Shown here piece after piece: positions 12,401 through 25,304 of a DNA stretch of 64,000 nucleotides (position 1 is the stretch's first letter; every line of letters starts with the position of its first letter). This stretch comes from Parus major (Eukaryota; Chordata; Aves; Passeriformes; Paridae), in assembly GCF_001522545.3 (NCBI RefSeq), contig NC_031769.1, forward strand, positions 12,445,090 through 12,509,089, written 5' to 3'. The notes beneath the pieces were generated by a model. The model ran no database searches and had not been told where the DNA came from. It saw nothing but the letters and a program-made list of their open reading frames with translations. Position numbers and translations under genes: made by a program.

Positions 12401-15400
12401 TATTCACTTCAGCTTTTTTCAGAGCATATGAATCCACATTTATGCAACCTCTGACCACTGATTCTGAAAAATAAAACTCACAGGAATCCTGTGAGCACAG
12501 CAGTTTTTCAAAAGGACCATTTAAAACCTTAAAAATAATTGCTTGTGTTACACTCCAAATACACAATATTAAGCTCTGTCCATTAAGAAGTTTCTAAAGA
12601 GATTTTGAGAGGAAGACATAATGAATACCTTGACTAATAAAAAACCCAAAAAATGTATGTATTTATCCTTACATTAGCCCGTCTCTTTCAGCAGGAAACA
12701 TTATAGAACTGCGATTACCAGGCACTGAGGGTTTTTTAACATGTAAAATAAAGAAGAGAGGGGATAAGCAGTGGTGAGGAAAATGCAAGCATTGTAGAAC
12801 TCACCAGACCTCCTGTCCCAGAGAGATTTATTTATTGGAAATTATGGCAAGAGGAAAAAGACTAAATAACTTTAAGTCCCTAGTTATTATGTCATATGTA
12901 GCCCCACAGTACAATACAGTCACAATCTGCTGTTTTGTAAACTGAGCTGTCAAACACTTGTTATTTTAAAGCTGCAGCTTTTCAAGGTCCTCTGACAGCC
13001 AGTGGTCTCAGCTCTCAGCCTGATTCATGGCTGGCTCTGAGACAGAGGAAGTTCGTGTCTGCTATAATCTAAACACTTTGCAAATGGAGCATTGGAACAG
13101 TGGTGAAAGAAGAAAATAACCTAAACCCTATAACCCAGACAAGAATCCTGCAAAGCTTCTGGGGAGAAGAGAAAGGAAATAAGTACAACAGCATAGTCTG
13201 CAAGATCAGCAAATGCATTCACATGATCTTATTTTTTAAAAAAATCTCTGAGTTTCAGGCAGGGAGAAGTTGATTTTAAGCCACTTAGCTGAAAAGCAGT
13301 GAGAATTAGTCTCTGTCAAAAATATGGAAACAATGTCCCAGACGTGTACTTCTGCAACATCTGTATTTTCCATTTCAAGAGTAAATACAAAAAGGTTGGT
13401 TGTAGGAGGATTTATCCTTCTCCTCTCCCTCTCACCCCTGAGAGTTGTGTCTCGCCCTTAAATTCAGAGCAGTGAAGGATTATAAAGCATAAAGAGATGT
13501 GGATAATTTCACTGCACTGAACTTGAGATCTACTGTTTCAGAGGTACCATGCAGACAGTAAAGGGAAGATGTATTCCTGGGCTGTGGTAAAACACCTCTG
13601 TAATACTGAGATAATGAAACCAAGACATAACTACTGCTTAGTCTTTCTTAAAGGAAACAAATGTTCAAAGCCAGGAAGAAATATTTTTAAAGCTCCCTAG
13701 CCAATTCAGCCAAACCATGTTTATTATATAATATTAGCCTAGAATTAAATTCCCATTTTTCCCTTATACAATTCTTGTGCATTTGCAGTCTTCTTTGTTT
13801 CCAGTATACATCTGTTTGTTACCAGCCTAAGCCTCATTCTCTCCTCCCCTCCTACCAACTTTCATAGAGCAACCCACACCAAAATACTCTGCTAGGATAT
13901 AAAAGACGCCCTCAAAATGTCCCTTTGCAGACTATTCTGACCAAGCATAAAAGTTTCTTATTTTGATTACTTGTACGGACATATCGGTAGCCTCAGGATA
14001 GCATTCTAGCTACAAGGTTCTCTCAGCTGTCAGGAAAAATATTTCTGGTTGAACTCTTGATAATTCTGTCCTACCAGTCCCATTGCAACATAAATCAAAT
14101 GTATTTTTGCATTTCATGTCTGGTGAGTTACAGCTCACTTTTTAGCATTCATTTTGTAGATGGTAACACAATACAGCAGGAATCGCTGCAAAAAGGAAGA
14201 ATTTGTGAGAAGTATAATTTGTATACATTCTGTGCAGAAAGTCACCATGCTGAAGATTTTGGCAACTTGCTTAAAATGTTTATAGCAGCCATAATACTTG
14301 CCTTTCAAAAAAATGATTTATGGACAGCTGGAATTTACACACATTGCCTGGAATCTGTGGAAGGATCTATTGGATGGTTCATGTCCTTCAGAAAGCTGGA
14401 TCCCTAAAAGCAGAGCTATGAAGACTGTAGAAAGTACACTCACAAAGCATCTGCAAACTAGTGCCAGCATTCCTGCCTTTGTCATCAAGCAATGCAAAGG
14501 CTTTTTTAGTTAAACTGAAGTAATTAAATCTCCCAGCTTTCATTAAAAGGATAGAACTGTCTGCTGTTGGTCCAAAGAAGTGCACCGAGGGAATGTAAAT
14601 TTTAATTTCATGGTGCAAGTGTTAAATTATTGCCATCTAAGCTGCCTGCCAATGCTACATGAAATGCCACCACATTTTAATAATTGTCCTTTTGTTTTAG
14701 GTGGAAATACCACATGTGTTATGATTTGGAAGTTTTTATGTGCAATTAGAGCCCTGAGAACTACAGCAGTATAACCACATTCAGTTCACCTAATTGGACT
14801 GAGAAGAAACTATCAGTTCTGAAATGGTTTGTGTCCTTTTGAGTGTCTGTGCTCATGCATGCGTGCATAAAAAATGAAACTTATTTACTCCTTCATCCTC
14901 TGTTAAATAGGGAAATTCCTTACAGTTCAAATTCAAGATACAGCTGGGTGTTCTAAATTAATCTCAAAACAATTGTTGGAATGCATAAAAATACAAACCT
15001 GCCCTTCAGAAACACAGAATTCTTTCCTTGGATTTTCTTTTTTATCTCTTATGCTGTTAACACAGATTTGTTATCTATTACCCACCTTTGCAGTGTGCTG
15101 GATGAGACTTTTCAGATTCCCAAACTATACAAATCAGAGTCATTCTCACTGCTGTGGAAACAAATACTAACTTTTCTTTCAGAAGTGTAGAACTTGTGAA
15201 AAATTTGACAATGTTCATTAGATTATATTGTTGTAAGTGGTACTAACAAAGAAAACTAAATGAAGACGTTTCCACTACGAATAGTTTTGAAGGGTCTTAT
15301 AAACTTACACAGAAAAAAAAATGAAAAAAGCAATAGGTGAATCTCAAATCCTTATGAAACAATCAACTTCTGCTTAAGCATTTCCCTGGTGTGTTGTGGG

Positions 15401-16439
15401 GCCTTCTGTTTTTAGGTAATACTGCACTGACATTTCTACATGGTCAGTGTCTCATGGCTCTGCAAGGTCCCTCACCTTGCTAAGAAGCTGGTTGGTGTTT
15501 TCATGTCATTTGTTCTTGAATAAGTTTCAGTCTCTCTGGCCCCACAAAATTAACACTGGCAATGTGCCAATGAGGCAAAACCTAGAAAGACAGAGAGGTG
15601 CCACTAACCCTTCTCTGCCCTGACTTTATGATTTCTGTCCAAAAATTAGGCTAAGAATTGCAAATCCAACCACAGTTATGTTTCCAAGTCCTGTTTCAGT
15701 GCCTAAGCTTCCATTAGAACACATAGGTAGGCACATAGATATTTAAGAGCTCACCTACCCTTATGAATCTGACCTTTCTTCAAGTAGAAATTGGGGTTTT
15801 GAGCTTTTCCTTTCCTTTTCTCCCCTCTTAGTGAATAGAAAATTGCCCAGGCTTGAGCAAAGTACTGTTCAAAGGAGTTTTTGCTTCTGAGAAAAGCCTG
15901 AGACTTATGTCTCTAATAAGTGGATCAGATTCTGCAACATATCCCTTTTGCTTCCCTTTGCAGATTTAACTATACAGTGAGACACCAATAGCAGCTGATA
16001 TATTGAGATTTGGAGAGTTTTCTCACAGCACAGAGATTATCCTATTGCAAAGCTATTGGGAAAACATTGAGGTACCACAGTCCTGTCTTCCAAGTGGCTC
16101 CAGATACAGACAGTTCTGTGCATGCCTAGAAAAGCACTTTTGTAGAAATTTAATGACAGAAAATCAAACTTCAATGGGTTTGCTTAGAAACTAGGGATTT
16201 TAACTAAAATTTTAACTAAGTTGCCTTCCTAAGACAGCGTTGTCCCAATCCCTGCATTTGCTGAGGTGAGTAAACCTGTTATCTCCTGCCTTATCTTTCT
16301 CCAAGACACTGCTGACCACAGAGAGATGCCCACTCTCTGGCAAGTCAGACATTTCTCTACACTCTTGTTAAGTATCATGTTGATATAGTTGCCTAAACTT
16401 ATATTTCTAGTGCCATTTGAATCATACCTAAAGCTGGAA
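9445..16439. other. long noncoding stretch, no gene or repeat identified
   Basis: Seven kilobases of AT-rich sequence without a recognisable exon, RNA gene or transposon. The longest frame (14057-14407, 116 codons) is unrecognised and of chance length. Two subregions look more information-rich than their surroundings. One is 11120-11340, which includes a CTAATTAG-type homeodomain core near 11130. The other is 14510-14780, a stretch with little simple sequence, TAATTAAAT near 14521 and TTTTGTTTTAGG near 14691. A TATAAAAG string at about 13898 could pass for a TATA box, but no transcript is evident downstream. Confidence 0.6.
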
Positions 16440-16482
16440 GAGAGAACACAGGATTCTCTCCCACTGACACTCCCAGTGTCAG
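16440..16482. other. two adjacent short hairpins
   Basis: Seen directly: GAGAGAA (16440-16446), a 7-base loop, TTCTCTC (16454-16460); then, three bases later, CTGACACT (16464-16471), a CCC loop, AGTGTCAG (16475-16482). Both stems are perfect. One such stem is expected several times by chance in 64 kb, but two within 43 bases are less likely. The hairpins lie inside a 120-codon minus-strand frame (16229-16591) that I do not recognise as a protein. Confidence 0.7.
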
Positions 16483-16849
16483 CTGAAGGAAAATCAGGTG
16501 TCCTATGATATTTCATGGTCCTGTGTTTCACCAATCCATCTGAACCCTGGATGGGAACAAATGCATATATAGATGACATAGAGGCATACACCTAAGTTTG
16601 GGGTTCAATTAGTGGCAACGAATTCTATACAATCTGTGGCAATGAGTCCTGTCCAAGAGTAAGAGGCCCCTAAACTACAACATAACTCAGTGGAGTCCCT
16701 TGGGATCCACCTGAGCTCTTTCTTCACTTGCAGTATTCTGTGCTGCATGTGATTCAGTAACTGCAGATAGAAGAGAATAAAATCTCAAGGCAAGACACTT
16801 GTAAACATATTCAAGTTGTATATACTTGTAATCTCATCCAAGAATACAA

Positions 16850-17480
16850 GAACAAAGTGGCAATGGTATTAGTTTTTAAGATTTTATATCAAATAAATAT
16901 TCTTTTTAGGTTTGAATGTTTTGGAGCAAGCATTGACTATGATTTCACATGTATAGCCTGAAAATATGTGTAATTATCATGCATATTCCATCAAGGTTTA
17001 CTGGAGAAGATCTAATATTGTAAACAACCCTTGTTTACACAAAAAGACAATTGGATCTTCTTTTGTTTCAGAGTTTACATGGTTAGAGACTGAGATCATT
17101 ATTTTTGAAAAGTGATGATGGGAAGACACACTAAGTACCCTTGTGAAGTTTTTACAATGAATTCTGTAAATAAAGCCCACAAAGAAATGCACAGTGTCTC
17201 CAAAGAAACAATTACCATGTACTGTGTTTGAATAATGACTCATAATATTTCATCATCATCTGTTTACATAAGTCATAATGACATTTCAAAATATGGTGTA
17301 TGTATTTTTTATGATTGTCTTAAATGTGCAGGAGGGAATTGCCAGAGCCTAGCATCATAAACTTTGTAAACCTTTCTTAGAGACTGCTTTTTTATCCCCA
17401 TCCTCTTCTGCTCAAACAAAAGCGTGAAGGAAACAGAGCACACAAATAAAACGGCTTTAAAATAGTCCCATGTGTCTGGC
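16850..17480. promoter_or_regulatory. candidate cis-regulatory block with forkhead-type motifs
   Basis: The block holds a perfect inverted repeat TGTAAACA-ACCCT-TGTTTACA (17019-17039), each arm a consensus FOX-family core (TGTTTAC). A third copy, TGTTTACA, lies at 17261-17268, and an octamer-like ATGCATAT occurs near 16980. Simple sequence and recognisable repeats are absent through the block, as is common in conserved noncoding elements. That the motifs bind anything is inference. No promoter or transcript is visible. Confidence 0.35.
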
Positions 17481-18495
17481 TAAAACAAAAGACAGGAAAT
17501 TCTTAAAAGTATGGTTATAAACTGAAAAATGCCTATAAACATGGCTTCCTAATGTCCTGGGTTTATGTATCCTTAATTATTTCACTATCAGTATTTTCTT
17601 TGTTTATGTATATACAAATGGAACTGGGTCAAAGTGCCAAGACCACATTCTTAGTCCAAGATCTGGAACACAAGTCCTGCTGCTCTTGGCTTCTGCTTAG
17701 CCTTAAAGATGGAACTGAATGGAGCCCCTAGATTTCAGCTCCTGGAAGTTTTATATGACATGTTATTTCTAATTTTTAACCATGGTTCACTGTGGAGACT
17801 AAGGTCTTGATTCAGCTTTTAAGAGTTATGTGGTAAATCTCAATTAACTCCTGAAATGCCAGGAGGACAAAACATGCTGCAGTTACAGCAAAAGTGCTCA
17901 GCACTGTCCAAGGGCTTCAACAAGAGAGTGCTGCACACAGGAGTCTAACCCAACATTAGATATTTGTTACAGGAAACATATGACAGCTTAGGACACTAAC
18001 TCAAAGTAAATGCAAAGAAATATCTAACATTATCTCACAACACTGAAACTCAAATAATTTCATCACCCTATGAAGTTTAGGCACTCAGTGCCACAGCTGA
18101 AAGCTGTGGTTGTTCCATCCAGATAGGATCCATAGACCATGAGGGCTATTCAGCTGTTTTTCAAATGTTCAAGCTTTCTGTAAAACTGACAAAAATTATA
18201 TGGCAACAACATTTCATAGGATTATTCTACCATTTAATGAAAAATAGACATAAAAGTTTTGTGGAGCAAGGAGAGCTTGCTCTATGTAGTTTCTCTCTTC
18301 TCATCTGTCTCTATGACTTTTATTCACATGCAGCTGGAGTGAACACCACCTGCCCAGATGTGTAGGTGAGGCCAGGAACCCTGTGGGTAAGGCCTGCTTC
18401 TCAGAAATTAGATGATTGACATCAAAGCAAATGAGGGGAGGCAGGCAAGAGGGGAAGTTTTTCTGAAACATTCACATTTTTATTGGAGTATATTC
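17481..18495. other. noncoding stretch, nothing recognised
   Basis: AT-rich sequence with short, unrecognised open frames only. It leads directly into the CR1 fragment that follows. Confidence 0.65.
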
Positions 18496-18823
18496 AAAGA
18501 ATTACTTGGGTTGGAAGGGCCCTTCGAAGATCATCTACTGCAACCCGCCTGGATGCTCAAAGCAATGAGGAAGTATCCACAAAATCTAACTTCCCTGAAC
18601 AATCTTTCCAGTCTCATCACATCTATTTCATATAATTTTCTTCCTGATGTCTAATCTAAATATATCTTCTTTCATGTTAAAACCATTGCACCTGTCCTGT
18701 CACTACAGGCCTTGGTAAAAATTCTTTCCTCAGCTTTTTTTTGTTACAAGCCATCTTTTTATATTGAAAGGCAACAACAAGGTCTCCCAGAGTCTTCTGT
18801 TCTCCATGCTCAATTCTCCCATG
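18496..18823 (-). mobile_element. CR1 LINE 3' fragment, minus strand
   Basis: Read on the plus strand, this is the complement of an avian CR1 3' end: GGGTTGGAAGGGCCC, then GAAGATCATCTACTGCAACC (3' UTR). Further in come TTCCTGATGTCTAATCTAAA, the AAAACCATTGCACC and CTGTCCTGTCACTACAGG block, and GGTCTCCCAGAGTCTTCTGT. This is the order expected of CR1 running 3' to 5'. It is 5'-truncated, about 330 bp long, and moderately diverged. No part of its reverse transcriptase frame remains. An AT-rich simple repeat begins exactly where the match fades. Confidence 0.9.
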
Positions 18824-18989
18824 TTATTAATTATATTAATATCATAATATTATTATATAATATACAATAATATTATATATAATTATAACATAACATGACA
18901 TTACATAACATAACATAATATAATACTATATAATATAATGTTAAAGTTTGTATATTAAATATATAATTAATTATTAATTATATGTGTTT
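18824..18989. repeat. AT-rich simple repeat with ATAAC units
   Basis: Nearly pure A/T sequence of TAATAT and TATAAT words, with an internal run of degenerate ATAAC pentamers around 18884-18922. It is self-complementary in many registers, so it may extrude secondary structure and vary in length. It directly abuts the truncated 5' side of the CR1 copy. Confidence 0.9.
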
Positions 18990-21900
18990 TACCACACTTC
19001 CCAGGTCTCAGCTACAAGGAAGCTACCTCACTTCTCTTCAGGATCCCAAGAGTGCTTAAATTAGTTGACATTGCCAGTCTGGTTGTGCCTTCTGAGAAAA
19101 ACCAAAACTAGACCATATGACCTGAAAAGCTTCAGAGCAAACAAAGGAGTCAATTATTTTTATATGACACTGAGGTCAGGCAACCAATGAATGCAAGGAT
19201 TTAAACAATTTCAATGTGTGTTAAAACTCGCTGTGTTCTACTTTACTTAAGTAGTTTTATTGACCCTAACTTGTTACAGGTTTGTGAAATGTAAAAGCAT
19301 GCAGATATATTTCCCATGTCTGATGTTGCTTATGCAATTGCTTATGAAGAAGTAAGCAATTACAATTAAATTCTCCTCATAAATGAACACATCTAAAGCT
19401 CAAAACTGTTCCACTTCCAAAAAAGCATTTTTTTTTAAACATGGAACACTTCTGAATTCTTCAAGGTTTTTTTAATAAGGACTTTCTGACATGTACCATA
19501 TGCTTTAAAGTTTATTTATGTATTTCTCATGAATTGCATTCTTAAGGCAAAAAGATCAAAAGGATAGATAGGTTTAGAGCACAAGATGTAAACTAGTTAG
19601 ATTTCAAGATGATTGACAATATTTGAATCCGGTTCTGACAAACTATACAAATGACTAAAGAAGAAGGATTCTTCAGTTGGCTCTTTTAAACAAATTTCCA
19701 CCACACGACTAGACATATCCTGCGGCAAAGGGAAGGGTTTGGGCTCTGCACTGCTACCAGCCACCACTGCAGCTCACAAAGCCAAAACACATACACCACC
19801 TAGGACACAGCTTCTTTTCCTTTCCTCCTGTGCATGGTCCTACAATTCCTACTCCCAGCTCAATTTCATCTACCTGACCTCTGTGGAGATCCTTTTCTCA
19901 AGCCATAAAATCTCCTGATATTTCACCCACCCACTCAATTAGGTCAACTGAAGTACCACTCATGGCCATATCAGTGGAGGCAATGCACGGTGTTTGAACA
20001 CATAATTTACGTTTCTTATATGATGGGAACTCTCTTGATATAGAATTTGCTTTTACTTAATTATTATAAGCTGTATAATGTGTTAAGACATGCAGCAGTT
20101 CATGAGTAAGCCATTCTTTTCTGTGGTCAGCAACTGCTGGCCAGCTTAGACACTTGAAGAGCATCCAACTTATACATGGAAAGGAACTAGTTTGTCTTCT
20201 TGGGTCACTGAGTTGTTCATTTCACCAGCCAGGATCTTTCCATGGTATATCTTATTTTCTTGTGGGAAAAGAAAAAAATTCACAAAAACTAGGATCCATT
20301 GTCAATTTGTACCAAACATTGTATCATTCTGTTCTAGTTGAAAAGCTTTTATAATTCAGTATTAAAACATAATTTTTTAAAAAACATTTCTGTTAGACAT
20401 TTTTGGCTTCATACTTCTTAGAAATCATAAATCTTACCTTTCAGCTTTAGTTCTCTTGCAGCACATAGGTTTTCCTGGCAACACTGAAGCAAAACACATC
20501 TAACTTCAATGTCAGAATTTTTTTCTATTGAAATTAACCCAAATATTAATTTCTTCTCTATTTTTGGTGTTTAAGTGCATCAAGTATTTGAAGAAAATTA
20601 TCATGTTCCTTGTTAGGCCTCAGTTAACTTACAGCGTATATTTTTTGCTCTTTAATCTTTCTTCATAATTTTTCTATACCACTTAATCATGCATATTTGT
20701 CCTTTCTGATCTCTCTCCAGAATGAAAACCTTCTGTTTATTCTTTTAGATCCCTTGTTTAAAATTTCATAATTTTAAATTTATTTAGGATCACAAGGGAA
20801 ATTCAAAATATATAAAATGTTTGATACTAACAAATATTAATTTATAATAATAACATTTCTTATAGGTTTCAGCATATAGCAAACATACCCAAAATAAAGC
20901 TAATGGATATTACAAGTTATTCCCCCTTTTCTTTTGCAATTTGTGTTGGATTTTCATAGTACAACACAATGTAACTTTACTGCACTAAAAGACATGGTGG
21001 CATTTATTTTACCTTTTAGATTCTGCAATTTTCTAATCTCAGCACATAAAACCCAACTGGTCTATTTTAGATTACTACCTCAGAATGAGATGAATCACTG
21101 CATTGTCTACAATGCCTGTGAACAAAGTTTAAGACACTCAGGACCCAATCTCACATGTAGCTACTCTACCAGAAGTCTACATACATAGACTTTTGTATTT
21201 AGTCAAATGAATTCCACCCTCGTGTCATCTTCATGTTACCCTGCTTGAAAAATAACCATGCTTGAAAACCAAAGGAAGTTCACTACTCTCTAGCATAAAA
21301 TTGTTCTTCCTGCAAGTCCAACTAGTCAAACTATTGCATTTATCTGGGGATCTCCAAGGTTTTTGGTGTAAGATACAGCAAAGTCTAGACAATGCAAGGA
21401 TGGGAAAGTTCTCAGTAATTAGGATATCAAGACCCCCAAGGCATTATATCATTCTTTCAAGCAAGAGAGTACTTGGGAAGTTGGCATCAGAGTCAAAATT
21501 TACACAGAGACACACACACACCATATAATTAGAAGATTAAGGTAAAATTATGACACTGCCTTTGGGAAAGTCTATCTCTTAATTGTCAGAGCAATGATTA
21601 AACCTGCCACGTCAGATACTTTTGCTAAATTGAAGACATTAAGGATGAGAACTATAAATCAGCTTCTTTTCTTAACTCCTAAGGAAGAGTCAGTAAATTG
21701 GTACATTTCTTGTCAAAAACATCATGATCAAAAAACTGGTCCTTTTAATCAATCCCTCCAAAAAAATTCAGGTAGACTCTCATTCTTCAGATAATCCATT
21801 GCTCCTGAAGGAAACATTTACTTCCTAGGGAAATTCTGTCAAACATTTTTTTTCCCAACCAACAAACATGAGAATTCTAATCATAAGTGATCTAAAAAGC

Positions 21901-22892
21901 ACATACAGAGGTCCTGTAATGACTGAATGTCCATTTTCTGCAATTAGCCATCTCCTTCCAACCTCAGCAGTTTAGAAGAGTGGCTCCTCTGTGAAGCTAT
22001 GCTCATGGAAGGACAAGGAGACGGGAGAAGTCACCAAAGGACCACATGACTTGAGCAGCAATGCCACCACTTCTGTGGAGCTCAGGGTCAATAACAGCAC
22101 TTGGTTGGAAGAGCTTTTGAAATATCCCTGTGAGCGTCCAAGGAAACTGCAGCAACTCATTCCTGTGAACAGTAGGAAGTTCAACAAGGAGCAGTAGATC
22201 TTATTTCCTGATAAAATATCTTCCTACAAGAAAACTAAAAATTTTTTTCCTCAGTTTTTTTTCCACATGGTCCAGTGTAAGCCCATAATTTGTGCACCTG
22301 ATAAAGCAATTGGTAGTGCAACATTGTTCAAGATCTTATCAGATATTTGTGCACCTGATATGGAGGTTTCCATTTTATCTCTTTTCTTTGACTTAAAATG
22401 AGTCAACCATTCCATTAATAGTGACAATAAACAGTCAGACTCCATGTGTAAGAGAATGACTTTTTCTTCTTTTTTTTCATGTGTAGCCTGTGAAGCTGAT
22501 TATTTGTATAATAAATAACAACATGATAGACCATTTAATTAAAATTAAATGCCACTACCAGAAATTTTTTGTGTGTTTTAAAGACTTTCATAGATATAAA
22601 TACACATAATATTTTGATAAATGGGTGTGTTTCTTCTTCCATTTCTTTTTTAAGACTTAAAAATGATAAGCCTCAGATATTTAGAAGATATTGAAAGTTT
22701 TTCAAAACTCTCCCAAGAACATCCCAATTCCTATAAAGACCAGTAGAAAAAAATTATTAGAAAAACACAATTACTAACCTGTAATTTAGATATTTCTCTT
22801 TTTACTTATCATTTTCCATCATAAAATCAGGATATTTAAATTGTTTCCAATAAATTAGCTTTGGAATATTCTTTCTCCCAGTGAATATACTT
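18990..22892. other. noncoding stretch, no gene seen
   Basis: No exon or repeat family is recognised. The interval 21970-22200 is less AT-rich and holds a 68-codon plus-strand frame (21991-22197) with a fairly protein-like composition, but no similarity I recognise; the minus strand is open over the same interval. A 16-base direct repeat (ATTTGTGCACCTGATA) occurs at 22288-22303 and 22345-22360. Confidence 0.55.
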
Positions 22893-22919
22893 TCTCTCTC
22901 TCTCTCTCTCTCTCTCTCT
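22893..22919. repeat. (TC)n dinucleotide microsatellite
   Basis: About 13 uninterrupted TC units. It is long enough to be length-polymorphic, and its pyrimidine-only strand could form triplex DNA. Confidence 0.95.
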
Positions 22920-25020
22920 TCAGTTTCAGAACTGAAAAATTTTTTGACATATCATTTTCAGGAGACCCTTCAGTTTCAATAACTGTAAAGACACTTCCTA
23001 GACTGCATTCTTCCACTTGCAGTTTTGTCCCTCATTCTTGTGTCCCATAGAGAGTTGTGCTCTGTGCCAGGGCTCGTGTCATCCTAAAGGATGCACCTGC
23101 ACTGAAATTTGAAGGTTTCCTACTGCCAGCACACAAAACATCCTGCTCTGGGACAAGTGCTGCACCATGCAGTGAATCTGGCTTTGTATTGACCCACTGG
23201 ACAACTTGATTCCATCTGCCACTACTGGAATTAAAGACACCTTTTGATTCTAGTTATGGTTGGGACAAGTCAAATAACAGCATCAGCTGTAGTTGGTGAA
23301 TATTAGAATACATAAATACAGCTTGGAAAAGAGTTTTCTCCCCACCATCTCTTCAGTGGCAGCACACAGGAAAGAAAAAAAAACACAGCTATGACATTCA
23401 AGTAGAGGTTTAATAAAGGAAATAAACCAGGAATTTCTCTTTCAGGAATTTCTTTGCTTTTCTGCAAGGACACATGTAACAAACAAACCTTTGAAGAAGT
23501 TTTTAGTTATCATCATAAAAGAGCTCACAAAAATTAAAGTAGACATTGCTTTTAAGAAGGGCACAACTAGCAGTTTACAACTGGAGCTGTGTTGTAGCAC
23601 AGCACTGCAATTAATTCTAGTATATAAAATTAAATTAAAATACATGAGCATGCATCAAGTACACTCAGAACTTCATTACACCTAATACTAAGTGTTCAAA
23701 GATTGTTAATGTTTAATAGTGATACAGAAGGAAATAGAAGAACAATCAAAAAGGACCCCTAAAGGATTAAAAAACCCTGACTAAAATTAATACATAAATC
23801 AGAGAGTTGGAAAAATAGATAAGAGAAACAAAATTAAGATTTTAAATAAGACTACAAAACTACAAAAAATGCTTTTAAATATGTAAGAACAGAAGGTGAC
23901 TGAATAATACTGTAATACCTAAAGAGGATAATTTTTTAAGGGATGAGGCAGAAAGTGCTGTGAAATTTAAATAAATTCTTCACATAGCTTATCAGAAATA
24001 AAAGTTATAGGCAGATGGAAGACCTACACACACACAGGTAGACCTTTCCTGAGGCAGAGAGGAGTAAACACTGCAGCAAATACAAAACACATCTGAAATA
24101 TTACAGATGACAATCTTAGCACATATCAGATAAACAAGTTTCTCAGAGCTAAGACACATCCACTTCGGAATTCACAGAAAGGGTCAAAACTGGGACCACT
24201 TCACAAGAGTAATTTAAATCACTTCACTGTTCAAACAATTAATTCCTTATGCAAGACATTACTTTGAAATCAATGGGGTTGTTCAAGTAAGTGACAACAG
24301 TGGGACCATGGAGAGGAGGAAACTTTAGTGGATTTAGAGAAAAACGTGTGGAACTGTTCAAGAATGGACCTGGTACAATGGTCAGTGGTTAGCTCACAGC
24401 TAAACATTAACAAAATTAACAAAATAAGGGCTGTATTTGAGTCAGAGGAACACTGTCTCTTTCAGACATATTTTAGAGATATCCTTTTGAGGACTTTTTT
24501 CCCAGCCCAAACACAGAAATAGATGCTTATGGGAACCATGTATTACAAAAGCTGTAGAACATAAGTGAACTATGGAGCAATGACTATTGCAGTGAGAGAA
24601 TCTACCAATGAAAACCAGAAGCTTTAACTATGAACAGAAGCAATGAATTCTGCTAGCCCACATTCAAGTTTAAACCTAAAACTCACCAATGTTCTATACT
24701 GAAGATAGCTCTCTACTATATTTTTTTGCTACATGTATGAAACAGTTCAGTAACTTCAGCCTAAAAAATTCAAAACACAGACACATTTTCAGCCAAAACA
24801 AAGTCAAAGCCAGCAGTAATTTTAATTCTCATAACTAAATATTTTTTGACCATGAGAGTATGTGTAAAATGAATGAAGATGTAATTACAATAGCACAGGG
24901 ATATATAGGGCTTATTGGGTGAACAGCATGATGAGAAAGAGTTTGCATGCTTAAAAGATTGTATTTTCATCCAGCTGTAGTGGTTCTTGTAGCAAAAGTA
25001 TTTTTCTCTCCTTCCCAATC
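22920..25020. other. noncoding stretch, nothing recognised
   Basis: AT-rich DNA with short unrecognised frames. A short (CA)n run occurs near 24028-24038. The interval 23020-23190 is slightly GC-richer but carries no identifiable exon. Confidence 0.65.
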
Positions 25021-25304
25021 TTACTCTTCCCTAAAAATCTTAGTTTTGGAAGCAACTAGACAGCTCAGGACTTTCGGCGTGGGCCCCTGAGAACAAACCA
25101 AGAGTCTTAGAAAAGTCTCTGCTCTCTGCACATCTGCAGGAGTCCTGCTCATGCCCAGTCTGCACAAGAGACTCAATGCTGTCTCTGGGCTGAGGGCAGA
25201 CCAGGAGAGGCACATGGGTGTGTTGAGGGTTAGGTGTCCTTTTTTTTTGGTTTTGTCCTTCTGGCCTGCCCGGGGAATTTTTTACCCATTATGTGCTGAG
25301 ACAA
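25021..25304. other. left flank of gap, repeat-like block
   Basis: This sequence is GC-richer than its surroundings and has CpGs (TTTCGGCGTGGGCCC near 25074, CCCGGGG near 25269) and a run of nine T residues near 25243. Together with the right flank of the gap it forms a block distinct from the neighbouring DNA. Such a block, interrupted by an unsequenced segment, is typical of an LTR-type or other repeat that defeated assembly. I cannot name a family. Confidence 0.4.

Noticed and set aside
13897..13905. TATAAAAG as a TATA box
   Set aside because: No initiator, transcript or coding exon follows, and such strings are common in AT-rich DNA.
16229..16591. 120-codon minus-strand frame as a gene
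   Set aside because: No recognisable domain, and the length is compatible with chance. Only the embedded hairpins are kept as an observation.
21991..22197. 68-codon frame with protein-like composition
   Set aside because: No homology is recognised and the opposite strand is open across the same bases. There are no splice sites or start context to support it.
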